Notes under the pieces: generated by a model | Told to the model about the DNA's origin: nothing | Databases searched by the model: none | Seen by the model: the letters and a program-made list of their open reading frames with translations, nothing else | Translations under genes and position numbers: made by a program | Assembly: GCF_901709675.1 (NCBI RefSeq) | Contig: NC_051101.1 | Coordinates: 6,344,501-6,408,500 of the forward strand | Reading direction: 5' to 3' | Length of the DNA: 64,000 nucleotides | From: Syngnathus acus | Taxonomy: Eukaryota; Chordata; Actinopteri; Syngnathiformes; Syngnathidae | In this document: positions 50,946 to 64,000 of the stretch, in pieces | Position numbering within the stretch: position 1 is the first letter of the stretch | Layout of the letters: every line of letters begins with the position of its first letter

Positions 50946-53900
50946 CTGCGTTGTCTTGTCAGTCTGTATTGAGTTCCTGTTTTCCATTCACCTTGTCTCT
51001 GGTCATGATCATATGCTGTGTCTTATGTTCTATGTGAGTGTGTTACACATGTTTTCTATTATTTCAGTTTATCTTTTTCTGCTTCTTTTAAAAATGTTTA
51101 AATCATCCACTGTCAAAGATCCAACTGTTAAGCAGTGTTTTGGTTGAGAAATCACACATGCATAAGGAAATGGCTAGAGGATTGTTGTCTTCTTAGCTCA
51201 GGTGGCATTTGCCCTTTTCAAGCTGATAGCAAGTCTTGCATAGATGTAAAAACAAAATAACGATATTCTGTTTCGAGCCTTTTTTGACAGAGGTTTTGTT
51301 TAATCCCTGAATGGTATTTTCCATGAATTGCCATTCTCTGTGACCACGATTGTATATTAATAGCCTTTTGCACTCATTACATAAGTTAGTTTTCTGCACT
51401 GACCTTGTTTAGTAATCACAGTTCAAATCTTGCGAAACCATTTTTAATAGCTGCATCATTATTATTACAGATTATTCAGATGACTCTCTTATGCAGTCTT
51501 GGTTGGTTCTTTAAAATGACATAATGTCAATTTTATTTGAGGAAATCTACTGGAGTTTGTATAGAAAAAAGAAAATAACCTCAATGTGCGGTCATTAAAG
51601 ATTTGTTCAAACACGCAATCCCCTGCCAGTGGCCGAGGGGAAAATGTAATCAATTATGCTCACATGGTTCTGCAGGAATTCTGTACTCCAATTTAGTTCT
51701 GGTTGGTGGAGAGAGGGGAAGGCAGGAGAGCTGGGGGAGTGAGGGTAGGAGAGCCATTTCATGCTTCTCCTAACCACTTCCACCCATGTATCTCTCAGAT
51801 CATATCTCATTATAGCACCGGCGCACAGATTCAAGTTGGCATCGAGGAAACTAGGTCCATATTACTTCCTAATTGGTCATTTCCAGGGGAAGCCGTCGTT
51901 TGCTAAACCTACTTCCAGGATAGGGATTTCTTAAACAAGCATGGGCTTAAGACGGGGGCTACATCTGGGTGGCGGGCCGGCTGACAGGCAGGCAGTGATT
52001 GGGTCCGTCCCAGCAGTAAGTGGGCTGATTACAGAGCAGGCAACGCGTTACATCAGCTTTTAGGTTTCTGTTTACCTTAAGTCACAGGAACAATACTGTA
52101 CATGTACTGTAATGGCTTCAATGTGAATGGTGACTGTGTCAGGAGACTACAATGTCCTTGAATGCGAACACTACTCGCTGATGCTACTGATTACGCTACT
52201 CGGGCCTCCTAATGTCATGTCTGGATTGAATATCTCAACATTGTGGGGTGCTGTGTGCTCATGGAGAAAAACTGGATAAAACACTTGGCTCAGCAACATT
52301 CTTCTGTCTTTACTGATTGCCGGTATTTACAACAAAAAGGTATACACCTTCTCACATCCATCATGGAGGCACCTGGTATGAATTCACAGAGATGATTCAC
52401 TTGTGGAGCTGCACTGCGTTATGAGAATTGCATTTTTACTGCAGTCGGCGAGTATTAGAAACACCTCTCAAAATGAGGTTGTGCAGTTTTATACACCACA
52501 GTAATCAATATCTAATATTTCTCAAAGGGAAAGTTTTGAAGGCTGAAAATATGCTACTGTTCTCACATTGGCTCTTAAGTGGATTGTAATGTTTGCTCGG
52601 TCAGTGTATATTCAACGTAAATAATAACCTCCTGCTCCTCCCCCCTACAGCACTGCCTGGTAGCTTTAAAGTACTGACAGAACTTGTGCACATAAGAGGC
52701 TATTGGGTTTCTAGCTGCGGGTTACTACTGATGAGCAGATCTTTATCTAGTGGATGTTAATGTGTAATTTTTGTGTGACCATGCTGTAAGTTTGCATTTG
52801 CCACCGCTCTGGGTCATTAAAATGCTCAAGGACTTTGAAGGGCTGGGAAGTGTTACATGGCATTTTAGCGATGCTTGTTGAATATTCAGGGCAGCAGTGA
52901 GCGGTAGGTCCATGATTTAATTTTCCTGTTTTTCCCCAGTAAGAGGACGTGTTGAGCGCTGGGGGGCAGTGCACTGTCGAGTTGAGCACCTTCACCCACC
53001 ACATGGTTGAGCACATCTAACAATAGACTGACTGTTGTACAGTGTTGGGGTCAGCGCTCCACTCACCTCCGCCAATAGAAATCACTTACAGAATTTCTAG
53101 GACTGGCAGAGTGCTGAGTGATCACTAAAAAAATCAATCCACGTCACATAGTTAAGCCACTTTGCTCTTAACGAAATCTGCACGAGCATGAACAGCCAAG
53201 TCTAAATAATAAAATGTATTTCACGACATTCTGGTCATGTACATGCACGTACAAGGTCCCATGTTATGTGTGATTTATCAGAAACACGAGGCAAAAAACG
53301 TTTCGAATGCGTATGTGAGTGTTTTCGTCTGGGTGCCGCACTACTGTAATAACATTGGCAGGTGGCCCACCCCACCACGGCCCTTTTGCTTCCCCCACCC
53401 CCGTCCTCTCCACCGCAATGGAAAGCAGGTGTCCGACCCTGGTCTGGGGACAGAATTGAATTAATGTGCAAAAACAAATGACTCCATCAGCAATGTCTAG
53501 AGGGGCTGCAGTGACAGCCCTACGTTTAGAACCCAGAGCCGAGCGCGCCGTCACCCGACACTGAGCCGACCGGGCTAATATCCACACCTATTACACAAGG
53601 ATTCATGGGAAAACAACGGCAAGGCCAAAGGTGAGGATGAGAGAGGAGGTAGACGTGGAGAGCTGGGAAACGTACAGAGGTTAGAGAGGACAAAGCCGTA
53701 TTCTTGGAATCACCCAGTTTGGTCGGTAACGGCCTTTTTGTCTGAGGTGAAAATGCACAGAGGAATGTGTTAGTCCTTTCAATCTGGAAGGCTTTGAGGA
53801 AATGTTTTGTCTAATTGGAAAGGACGGTAGTCAATACACAGGCGGGATCTCTCCCTTGAACGACATGCCCAAGTCTAATACCGTCTCCAATTTCAGGATT

Positions 53901-56900
53901 AGCCCGATAATAACTGAGCCAGTCATTTCCAGCATACACGCAATACATGCAAGCAGTTCTGGCAATGACATTGTAGCAGGGCACAGAGACTACATGTCTG
54001 AAACTATTAACTGCATCGAGGCTTTCTTGGCAGGGCGCTCATGAGAACCATCTAGAGAAGCTGTAAAAACGACAAAGTCAATATCAGAGATGACCACAAT
54101 TGCAGGCACTTGGGGGAGTTGCTTCGGCCTTTCTGGGAAACACAGGCCTTCATATGTACACTGTTGTTATCTCTCTGTGGCATTCTTCATGCCGATATAT
54201 TTCCTTTTTTTTATTTTTTTTTATTTTCTCAGTTTTGTTTCCTGCTTCTCTTGTCAATTTAGAGTTTGCACTCACAGTAAATACCATTTACATAAATAGG
54301 TTGCTGTCAGGCATGCGAGGGGCTATATTTATAACTGTTCAACACTAGTTTCCAGGCAACCCAGGGGATACCCCTCGTATGTACCCCGAGCTTCTATAGC
54401 CACTCCCACCAAACATTCTTGCACAGCCACCAACCCGCGGTAATCTTATCATCTCCCAGCATTATACCCTTCTCCCCACAACACAAAAGCCACCAGCCAG
54501 AACTATCACGCCTGACCCTGCCTTGCCCTTAACTTGCTCTCCTCAATCATGCAGTGATTTGTAACAACCGCTCTCCTCCCCTACTCGCCGCAATAGCTGC
54601 TCTATCCCATAATACTCAAACCATCCGCCATACTTTGATATTAAGGATTATGTTCCCTTCTGACGAGACGTAATTTCAGCCCCTCAATTTGTGGAAAAAA
54701 ATGTATGGAATGACATCAGCAGCTATGAAAACATCAGAGAACGGGGGGGAGGGAAAATCCGGCTTGTTTTCGAGATCCATGCTGCCCGACAGTGGCAGAT
54801 TACGTTGGATTGCGGTGGGGTGAAATCAGCAGGGAGGGGGGGGTCAGGGGTAGTTATCAGCTCTGATTGCATTATCTGGGAGCAAACAGGGACCGCGCTG
54901 AGTTGTGATGTATATGGGCTGGAAAGATTGAACTATGGTGTGCAGCAGGCCGGCCACTGTGTTACGTACAGGCCCGTCTGCATTTTCAGACTCTCACACG
55001 AGCTAAAGTAGTCACGCACGCTCATATACAACAAGCCGTCGAGTCATTCATAGAATGTGCTTGGCCCAGTGGGTTCATCTGTTCAGTTCAGTAATAGACC
55101 CATCTGTTCCCAAGGAGAGGAAAGCAAAAATCTAATAAGGTTTGAAGGTGCCCTTGCTCTCACTTTCTGAGCCAGCAACAAATGCCAAATGCATTCTGGA
55201 TATATTGAGCTATCATTATTGAGATTTGATAAAATATCAATCTAAAATTGCCACCACTTTACAATATGGGAACTGTTTTGGAGATTTTATACTGTTCACA
55301 TATTTTCAATTTGTTTGTTGGGATTGGTCGTTAAATCCAAACCTATATTTAGCACTATTGCTTTTGCCCTGTGTTAATTTAGAAAAAAACAACACAAAAG
55401 AGATAACCCTAAGTTCACTTCATTTATCATATTTTACTCAATATAGTAGTTTGATTTTACTCAACATAGTATTTTGAGTTACAATTATCATTTGTAAGAG
55501 ATAAATCCAACATAAGTGGCTGTATAATATGAATTTATCAAATACTGTTCCAACTCTTGCAATTAATGATTTATAAATACTTCACGACCAATAAGACACC
55601 CATTGTAATGCTATCCTTATTGTAAAGTTATTATTACTAAATTTGAACCCAGCAAAAAAAATCTTTGTATGTGATGAATCTTGATTTGTCAGTGAGAAGC
55701 AGTTCATATTTATATTAACTTTTGGAAAGATTTACCAGCTCTACAATTTATACATTGTCTGATGAATGACCCTGCTGGGATCTCATCATTTCGTCTCTAT
55801 CTGTGTGTCGCTTGCACTATTACTCATCACTAAATTTATGACCTCCAGCGAGGTCATCAAAAGACTTACACATTCCCAACAGTAAAGAAGTCAATGGAAT
55901 GAGAGGGGGGTGGTCCTGTGAAAGGAAAGCAGTGAGTTGTAGTGAAGGATGTTGTGAGGGGAGTGAGGACGAATGGGGAGCAGGAGCAAGAAGAGAGATA
56001 AGGAGAGGGAGAGAAGTGCTGATGGCTGTAGGTCAAATGCCGCAAAGCACCAGTCAATAAAATTGAGGCCCACCCTAGAAATGTGATAAGGCGTTTCTCT
56101 AAGTGCGCTCGATATATCACAACAATAAACATGTTTCAAATGACATGTTTATACCACTGACAAAAAAAAAAAAGATCGTGTGGTTTTGAAACTCCTGCTT
56201 TCTTTTGAAATTTTATTTCTTGTTAGTGTGTATCATTTTGGCTACTGCGTGAAACGGACAAATTCCAGTATTCTCTCTTTCTTACGCTCATATTCTCATT
56301 CATCCGGGTCATTTCATTCTCAGCGCAGTGAATCGATTGCAGCTGAACGGCTTTGTTTACCTTAGAAGACTTTTTGCCTCTCATCTTCATCAGTTTGGCC
56401 TCAGGCTGGTGTAGTCCTAACCAAGCCTTGCATAAACTCTGTTTTAATAAATAAAAACTGTATCAACCTCAAATTAAGTGAAATGTAATCACTGGTTGAA
56501 ATCAATTCCAACAGGGCTCGGATTGCAGCTCCAAACACAATTGTAAACTATTCATGTCACGGAAAAAATGATTCACCGGAATTCGCTCTTTAGCTAAACA
56601 CGAATGTATCAAAGTATCACCTCTAAGACAATCCTAACTACTTTCAAACTGTAATTCTTTAGAAAATTTCATGGATTTTCAATCACTGATGGTGTAGGGG
56701 TGCAATGGCTTGACTGATTTCTTTAGATTTATAGCTGTAGCTCAGATGTCTAATGCTGCATACTGGCCCTTCATTCCAACAATATGCATGGCTTCATCTA
56801 ATGCGTAACATAATACATCCCAAATTGTCATCCCAATCTGTTAAGCGCTCTGTGGGTTGCGTTCATATGGAGTAATACCGACTCTGGAGTATTCAAGGAA

Positions 56901-57461
56901 ACTGGTTATCAATAAATGTGATTAATGATGCAATCAGCAGGCTCTAAAGTGAAAGAATTTATTACTGTCATCTCACTCAACCACTCAACCCTCAGTGGAT
57001 TCATCCACACACTTGGAGGCCCCACTCACATATGCATGTACAAAAGACAAATTACACTCTCACTCGTACATGAGCACCACCATATGATACAAACACACAC
57101 ACATATACACACAATGCCTGTAAAAAGGCAATGAAATGTTTTTTGTATTTTTTTTAGTCCAGCTTTTCATCAACAAGTCTGCAAATTTGTCAGCCTGAAG
57201 TGCGAGTGTCTCACGGATCCTAGGATAGTTTATGGGAATTCTGTAAAAAGTGTGTCATAAAGCTTGAAAAAGAAAAATAGAGGAGAGACAGACAGACATA
57301 TAGAAAGAATTAGGGCCGAAAAAATGTGCAGAAAAATATTAACCATCGGTGTCTGATGTACCGTGCAAATAAACACTTCCCAATTTCGTCTCTTAATTGC
57401 TATCATGCTGTAAATCTGGTAAACACATTAACTGTAGACGCTTAGGATGTGTGAATGTTTA

Positions 57462-57508
57462 AGTGTGTGTGTGTGCGTGTGTGTGTGTGTCCACGAGTGT
57501 GTGTGTGG
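57462..57508. repeat. (GT)n microsatellite
   Basis: Interrupted GT run; a shorter (CA)n tract lies at about 57090-57112. Confidence 0.9.
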
Positions 57509-57971
57509 TGCAGTCTAATATTTCCACCAAGACTGAGGTCCAGGAAACTGCTCCATCTGCTCCCAATGTAGCCGCTTTCATTAAATTTCCTCTTACAAAA
57601 GGGCATCACACAAAGCCCATCACTTTTGCGTCTTTATCTTTGGCCTCCTTAAAGACTCTCAAGAGGCTGTAATGGCCGACATTTACCTCAGTCTATCTGA
57701 TAAAAGACAGTTTATTTGTTGTACAAACACCACAACGTCCCCGAGTACTATTGGAAGGCACACTTTCCCCGACAGGCACACAAAAACAAGTACACACATT
57801 TTCCTGTAGGTACAACAAGACTCGGGAGATATTTATGAACATAAACGTGACAGACATAAACCTGAAAGATGTTGTTTCGCAACCAGTATGTCAATAATGA
57901 CCCTATATTTCGACAATGAAGCATTGCCCATCCTAAGCTTTCATTTATTTATAATTTGAATTTAATTATAA

Positions 57972-58009
57972 CAAGGGCTAAAAAGGCACACTCCTCTTCT
58001 GTGACCTTC
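57972..58009. repeat. 38-bp direct repeat, copy 1
   Basis: Identical to 58420-58457 over 38 bases (begins CAAGGGCTAAAAAGGCACAC). The flanks are unrelated. Confidence 0.95.
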
Positions 58010-58419
58010 AATCTGCACGGGTCCCATAGGACATTATCAAAAAAATAATCATCTGTTCCACGGTTTGTATTTTTATGTACAATTTTGTTATTTTCTTGAG
58101 TCCACTCCCTTCATGTAACTTTAATTTGATATTCTCCTATTATTGTTTTTCGCTTAGCACCTCTTGCTGAGGCTAGTCCCTTTGTGTCTCACATTTTGGT
58201 CGTCTGCATGGTTCCTAAAATTACAACCGCAACAGAAATTGCAATTTTAAAAAGCACATTGCAGTCATTTCGTGTGCTCTGTTTTGAACATGTTTATGTT
58301 ACACCCAGGCACACAAACCGTTTCTCACTCCTTTTGTGACCCCGATGCAAAAAATGTTTGATTCTGCACTGTCGGACAGTCTGACAAATAAACACAGGCT
58401 GACATCACAGAACCAGACT

Positions 58420-58457
58420 CAAGGGCTAAAAAGGCACACTCCTCTTCTGTGACCTTC
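58420..58457. repeat. 38-bp direct repeat, copy 2
   Basis: Second exact copy of the 57972-58009 sequence, 448 bp downstream in the same orientation. Confidence 0.95.
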
Positions 58458-59434
58458 TAACATTTATTCACCTCCCCAGTGGAAAGAAAAACAGACTGAG
58501 GGTGAGGTCCACTTGGTGTAGGTGGATGTAGAAGGGCTAAGCCCCATAGTGACTGTCAAGCACTGACACCACCTCCTCACATCTGTGCAATGTTAACATT
58601 GTAAGGGAGTGTGAAGGAAATAAGAAGACAGGAAGGAGAGACGGACAAAATGACCTTATGTTGCTTTTAGTTACCTGTATATTGCTTTAATTACGGATGT
58701 GTGTATGACAATTGACAGTGGGCGAATGGGTACACGGGAAAATTTGTGATACGTTTCTTGCAGATGAACTTGAACTGCCTGTAGCTGAGTCCTCTTACTG
58801 CAGTTCAGACACCTCTGAAGAATGCCACCCGTGGGAGGGTGGCTGAAGGCCTTGATGGATAGCTGCGCAGCCGAGACCAAAATAGTAAGAGGCTTCTCCA
58901 CGAGTTAACTAATCGGGGCTCATTATAGATGATGTCTCGCCAGAACACAAACAGAGGCTCAACAAAGGCTCATGGTGAACTGACACCGTGACAATTGAGC
59001 AACGGAGGTTGTTGGCTAAGATCAGTATTTTATCCAACCAAGAATTTTTTTCAAGTCCATAAAACCAACACTTCTACATGTACTGTAAATAAATTCCCAT
59101 TTAAAAAAAGAAAAAAAAAAAAAGGAATTTCACATAGCAGTAAAACAACAGCGTTCCCTCGTGCGGTATGATGTGCTTTTTAAAAACCCAATTTCTCTTC
59201 CCACAGCAATAAATCACAAAGAAAACATTAACTCATTTGTGAATCATTATAAAACTTCCCAAATGAAATACAGTATTATTTAGCTTGCAGACAGATATAT
59301 TTCTCCACATTACAACTCACAGAATTTTTTTTTTTTAGCTGGGTGGTGAGCAGCAATGGATCCCCACACCAGCTGCATCAAAGGTACCAGCATGTACCAC
59401 TAACGTGCATTAGTAAAGCAATATAAAAGTAAGA

Positions 59435-59460
59435 TATAATATATATATATTATATATAAT
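59435..59460. repeat. (AT)n microsatellite
   Basis: Short alternating AT tract. Confidence 0.85.
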
Positions 59461-61401
59461 ATAAATAAAGTAATATAAAATCCCATTGATATTATCATAC
59501 TGAAAATGTCAAGAAAAAAACATTTAAATCAAGAATAACAGATAAAACAAATTCTCCACAAAGCTTCCATACACTATTCAATATTTCAAATTGTAGTAAT
59601 TTTATAACTTGTTAATTAAAATCCATGAGTGGATGATTGAACACATCCAACAAAGTGGTAATTTCTATCTACAGTATATTGCTCTATTGATGGAATCTAT
59701 TAGCAATATGACAAGTGGCCACTATCAAAAAAACATCTCATGGACAAATAAATTAAACAAACTTTATTTTTATTTTTTTTATTGAAGTACATAAGTTCTA
59801 CCGGCCACCCTGCTCTTATCACAAATACTCATCCATATGTGTTATTTAAGTTGAGTTTTAAAGACAAGAATAGCTGCTTGAAATTTCACAGCAATCTTGG
59901 AGAATCTCTTAAAATCTTGGTGTATAATATTATCAAACTTCATGTTGTGAGTATCAAGTGTCAACGGTAACGTGGAAGTGAGATATTTTATGTTGCTAGG
60001 AAAACCCAGCATAATTGTTGTCTCATTCATTTGTATCATTTTAAGACCAAGTTGTGTATCATTATCAAACACTTAAAATTCAATATAGGTCATCATCCAT
60101 GCATTTTTACCAAACTCAAAGTACAGCCGTCACACAAGTCATTGATGGCAAAAGTAAGCGTTGTCATAGCTGCAGCACCAAGACTACAAACAGGGAAGAA
60201 AACAAAACTGGAACATGAGGATCATTTAAGGTGAACTGATGTTTTGAACTTTGCGTCAAATACCCTTTGAGCTTGAAGGCACTCAATTGCTTGCTTATCA
60301 TTCCATGATGATATGACATTTCCATGCACATTTATTTGATTACTGGTTATCAGAGCATTAAAAATAGCCCAAGTAATATCCTCTCTCGGTTGCTGCCGAG
60401 AGCTTCTAGATGATGGAAGATGGCACCAATAAACACTTCACCTTTGTACTGGGCTATCAAAATGAGTATCAGCGGTGACAATAGCAAAGATGAGTGAAGG
60501 ATACGCACAACCTTTGACGGAGGGCAACTAACAGCACTTAATAGCAAACAGAGTACTGTGAAATGTTCCATCTACGTACATCATTTCCATTTTGTATAAT
60601 CGAATGCAAAGTATTTGGATGGCACAAGTTAGAAATAAATCCTTTCAGCCAACAGTCATGATGATGACATAGGGCGGGACTGTTTATAGGCAAAACAAGC
60701 CATCCTTATCATATCACAATCAATATTATATAGCTTCATCAACATCCCTGAGTAGTTAAGTGCACTTTATATTCTGAACTCCACTTTGCCTGCAGGCCTC
60801 ATTGCTCTAATGAGCCTGTTTGCCGCTCTGTCGTCAGCTTAGGGTGCTGGCGGCTATGTGATCCCACGGTTAACACATCGATGTGGACGCCTGATAACCG
60901 TCGTATCATTTATCTTATCACAGGCATTTGCTACAAGTGAGGAACTATGCCCGCAATCAGCTCATTTTTATGCTCCTAAACGGCGTTGTTTGAAAAGTCG
61001 TAATGGCAGCCTTCCTGCAACATGCGGATGAGAGTTTTCAACTCTTTCTCTCTCTCACACAAGTACAAACACATGCATGTACTGTACAGACGTATGAGAG
61101 CAGAGACTTACGAGATGGGAAGTCAATAGACTGCAGACTAGGAAGACAAACGACTGGCTCCAGACACACAATATGGCTGTTGGTTCCTTTACACATAATA
61201 GCATGCAAACACTGGAGAGGGACTTTTCTCACAGGTGTTTTGAGTGCATTATTCAAAATAGTGCAAGATTCAAATATTCAAATGTAGATCAATTGGAAAA
61301 TCAGTAAAACAAACTATAGTTGTGATATAGAAAATACAGCCAAGGTATTAATGTAATGTACATACGTACATGTAGCAATAATACCACAATGTTATAATAT
61401 A

Positions 61402-61430
61402 TAATAAAATAATAATAATAATAATAATAA
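61402..61430. repeat. (AAT)n microsatellite
   Basis: Trinucleotide AAT run. Confidence 0.9.
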
Positions 61431-63658
61431 CAATTGAATGAGATGATATGACTAGAATATACGATACTCATAATTTATAAATTGTATAATCTGTTTCTGT
61501 TTTAGTTGCTGTAGGAAAATGCAGGTTTCTACTGTTTGATAGTATGGTACTGTATGAACTATATTTACCATATACGGTTCCTTCCTGACAAAATCGCTAA
61601 AAGATTAATTATCTGCATAGGTAGGTACTGTGTCCTGTCATTGATATAGAACCAGTCATGTAAATATAAGTGATGAAAAGTATTTAATGATTCATTTTAA
61701 TGTCACTTGCGGCATTAACATTTATAAACTATCAAGCAGGCAGAGAGATTAGATATTTTGTAGATATGTGCAAGTGCAGGAGTTCTTAATCGGTGAATTG
61801 GTGTGAAAGTTCAGAGTGACTCGAGTTAAGGAATCAATTGACAGTAGCTCTGATAAGAACTCACTACATTTTCCATTTTATATTTGGTTGATTTGCCATT
61901 AGGTGGCACTACTGCTGTTGTTACAAGGCAGTACATTGAAAACGCAGGAGTTTTTACTCCATCTCTCTACTATACACCTTCCTCCTTCCAATTCCTCCTA
62001 TTTCAAGAAGCCAAATGTCATTTTCTTGACATTCGAAGCACATCGACGCCACATTTTTGCTTCTGTTTACGTTCATATATTATCTGACTGAACTCTGGCT
62101 TGGGACAATGAAAGAAGATATACGATCAAACTGTAAGATATGATTAAAAACTACTGTGGTGTTGCATACACATTGAAGTCATTCAGGATGGAAGTTTTAT
62201 TATATTTGCTCCCAGCTGAAAGACATCTTGTTCAAAAGCCAGTGTCGTTATCTTGTTCAGTGCATCTGCTACATAGCGTTCCAAAGGGTTTGTGCGGCCG
62301 CAAAAACCTGAGAGTTGCTTGAAGTTAGCAAAAATATAATTTGAGACAAATCAGCACATATTGTAACAATCGGAAAAGCCCAGATGATGTTTTTTTTCTT
62401 TATTAAACAAGATTTTCCACTCATGACAATGACTGGCAAGGAGGCTATTTGTGGTCCAACTCTGACAGGTTGTAATGCGTTCAGCCTTATTTGCCGTACC
62501 ATTTCACTTCTCAGATTGTAGAATGAGACACTAACATATGTCTTTTATGAATGTTAGAAGAAACAAAGTATTCTGAGGATGATTGTGTCCTTCTCTCGAT
62601 GTGTTGATACTGAGCGTCAAAACAAATCCTCACATGAATGTCTAACACAGAAAACTGTCAGACATTGTCAAAACTGAAAACCTTGCACGATGAACTTAAA
62701 ACACATTTTCAATATGGCATCAATGTAATGCAAGCTAAGAACATAACCTTTCTGCTCTTCCTATCAAGAGAGGCCGAAGATGAGCTTCAAATAAAACAAT
62801 CTTCCCCCTGCCCAGAGCACATCTTGGTTTTTATTGTGAGCAAAGGTCAGCAGCAGCTGGCACAGAGAGGTCCAAAGCTGGAATAATCTTATCTCCCATC
62901 AGCTATAAATATTTGACAGAGACAGGCGAAGAGCCACGAGGAGAGAAAAGGGATGAAGAGCAGGGTCAGATGCTCAGTCGAAAGGACTTCAAAATATGAA
63001 ATGTGATTGGGACAATTACATTTTAATTGCGATCTCAGAAATAAGCATTTAAAGACCAACCCGCTTGACTTCCTTGATACTGTATGTTTCTCATCATAAT
63101 CGCAAGTTCATTCTTCTGGTTGGAAACACAGGTGGATCCACAAATAAACAAAATAAAACCGTCTGGACAGCGTTTCTATTTATGCAGCACTCCCATAACA
63201 TTCCTAATCAAAGGAAACAACCCCCAAAACACATTACAGGTGGTCTCTGTTAATGTGTTTGTGTGGGTGGATGACCGGGGTGGGGGATTGGGGGGGGGTT
63301 ACTATTCTATTCTTACATCCAACTACGTCAGATTTTTTTTTTTTAATCTATTCCATATTATCCAGTACTGACGTGTTCTGGTCCCCGGTTTTTTTTCCAG
63401 CATGTGGTCCAAGCCTCACGCAAAAGGAGAAGATTATATGAAGGGTGGAAAAACAAAACTAATTACTGAAGGTATTTCAACAAGCCAGTGCTGCTTAAAA
63501 TGTAATTACATGGGTTTAGAGCACTGGCTCAGGCTAGGGTGACTGCAAATCTCGCAATGGCTGACCAGTTCCCGCTGCGCATTTTGACTGATGCACGAGA
63601 TGACAGCAAGGCAAGATGACATTGTACACATGCATCGCAAACACACGCACATACACAC

Positions 63659-63733
63659 ATATATAATATATAAATATATATATATATATATAAATATATA
63701 ATAAATATATATATATTATATATATATATATAA
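63659..63733. repeat. (AT)n microsatellite
   Basis: AT-alternating tract with a few AAATA interruptions, near the right edge. A CACACG/CACATA stretch precedes it. Confidence 0.9.
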
Positions 63734-64000
63734 ACATGATTCATCTAAGAAAAAATCTTGATACATTACAATGCAAAGTTTAGACTCTGAAGACCATCTC
63801 AGTTTAAAGATTTTCTTTTCCCATCGCCAATAAATCAGCTTTAAACAAACATTTAGTTTTAAAACCCAATGAAACGTTCTTCATCTTAAAATAAAACTCT
63901 TTTAAAACACTACAACACAGGTAGCGACGTTTTACAAGGACATCTTGTCATTTAATCACCAATTAACTACTGTAAACTGTTATCTTTGGATGGATGCACC

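Larger units (their letters stand above)
50946..64000. other. Intergenic, no gene found to the window edge
   Basis: No coding exon is supported. Microsatellites lie at 57462-57508, 59435-59460, 61402-61430 and 63659-63733. A 38-bp sequence occurs twice, at 57972-58009 and 58420-58457. Segments at 53780-54060 and 60650-60980 have a balanced, motif-rich composition that could mark enhancers. An 82-codon ATG frame at 62638-62886 is unrecognised. Confidence 0.4.

Noticed and set aside
35691-64000. STK3 (MST2) or OSR2 exons expected from human synteny
   Set aside because: I looked on both strands for kinase, SARAH-domain and zinc-finger motifs among the open frames and saw none. Short exons could still be missed by eye.

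Overview
This is vertebrate nuclear DNA, almost certainly from a ray-finned (teleost) fish. Coding exons are short, bounded by GT-AG introns, and scattered through AT-rich sequence full of microsatellites and DNA-transposon, LINE and SINE relics of fish type. The species cannot be named from the sequence. The gene order pop1 - nipal2 - kcns2 is the one known from human 8q22.2, so this is a conserved synteny block.

Layout. (1) 34-4795, plus strand: the last seven coding exons of pop1, the large protein subunit of RNase P/MRP, entering from beyond the left edge. (2) 6213-22993, minus strand: nipal2, a NIPA-type magnesium transporter, rebuilt here as 11 coding exons with continuous splice phases and 366 codons. 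It is convergent with pop1. Its 8-kb first intron holds the most striking non-coding structure of the window: a 12-copy, 233-bp satellite (17573-20357). Each unit carries a 90-nt near-perfect hairpin derived from a palindromic MITE. The array sits inside a larger pair of inverted repeats with tRNA-like cores (17239-17416 and 20535-20710). (3) 28002-29377, plus strand: an unrecognised multi-exon gene (five exons in phase, 331 codons) with a helical, leucine-rich product, followed by a degenerate copy of its own 3' end that is split by a small palindromic insertion. (4) 31690-33070: decayed non-LTR retrotransposon sequence. (5) 33700-35690, plus strand: kcns2, a silent voltage-gated K+ channel subunit (Kv9.2), with a noncoding 5' exon full of small upstream ORFs and the whole 479-residue protein in one coding exon. 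(6) 35691-64000: a 28-kb stretch in which I see no convincing protein-coding gene, only repeats, microsatellites and a few segments that look like candidate regulatory sequence. In human the next gene is STK3; I looked for its exons and did not find them.

The genes do not form a functional pathway. They are ordinary eukaryotic neighbours: an RNA-processing factor, a membrane transporter, an unknown protein and a neuronal channel modulator. The leads most worth following are the satellite/foldback complex in nipal2 intron 1 and the unrecognised gene at 28 kb.
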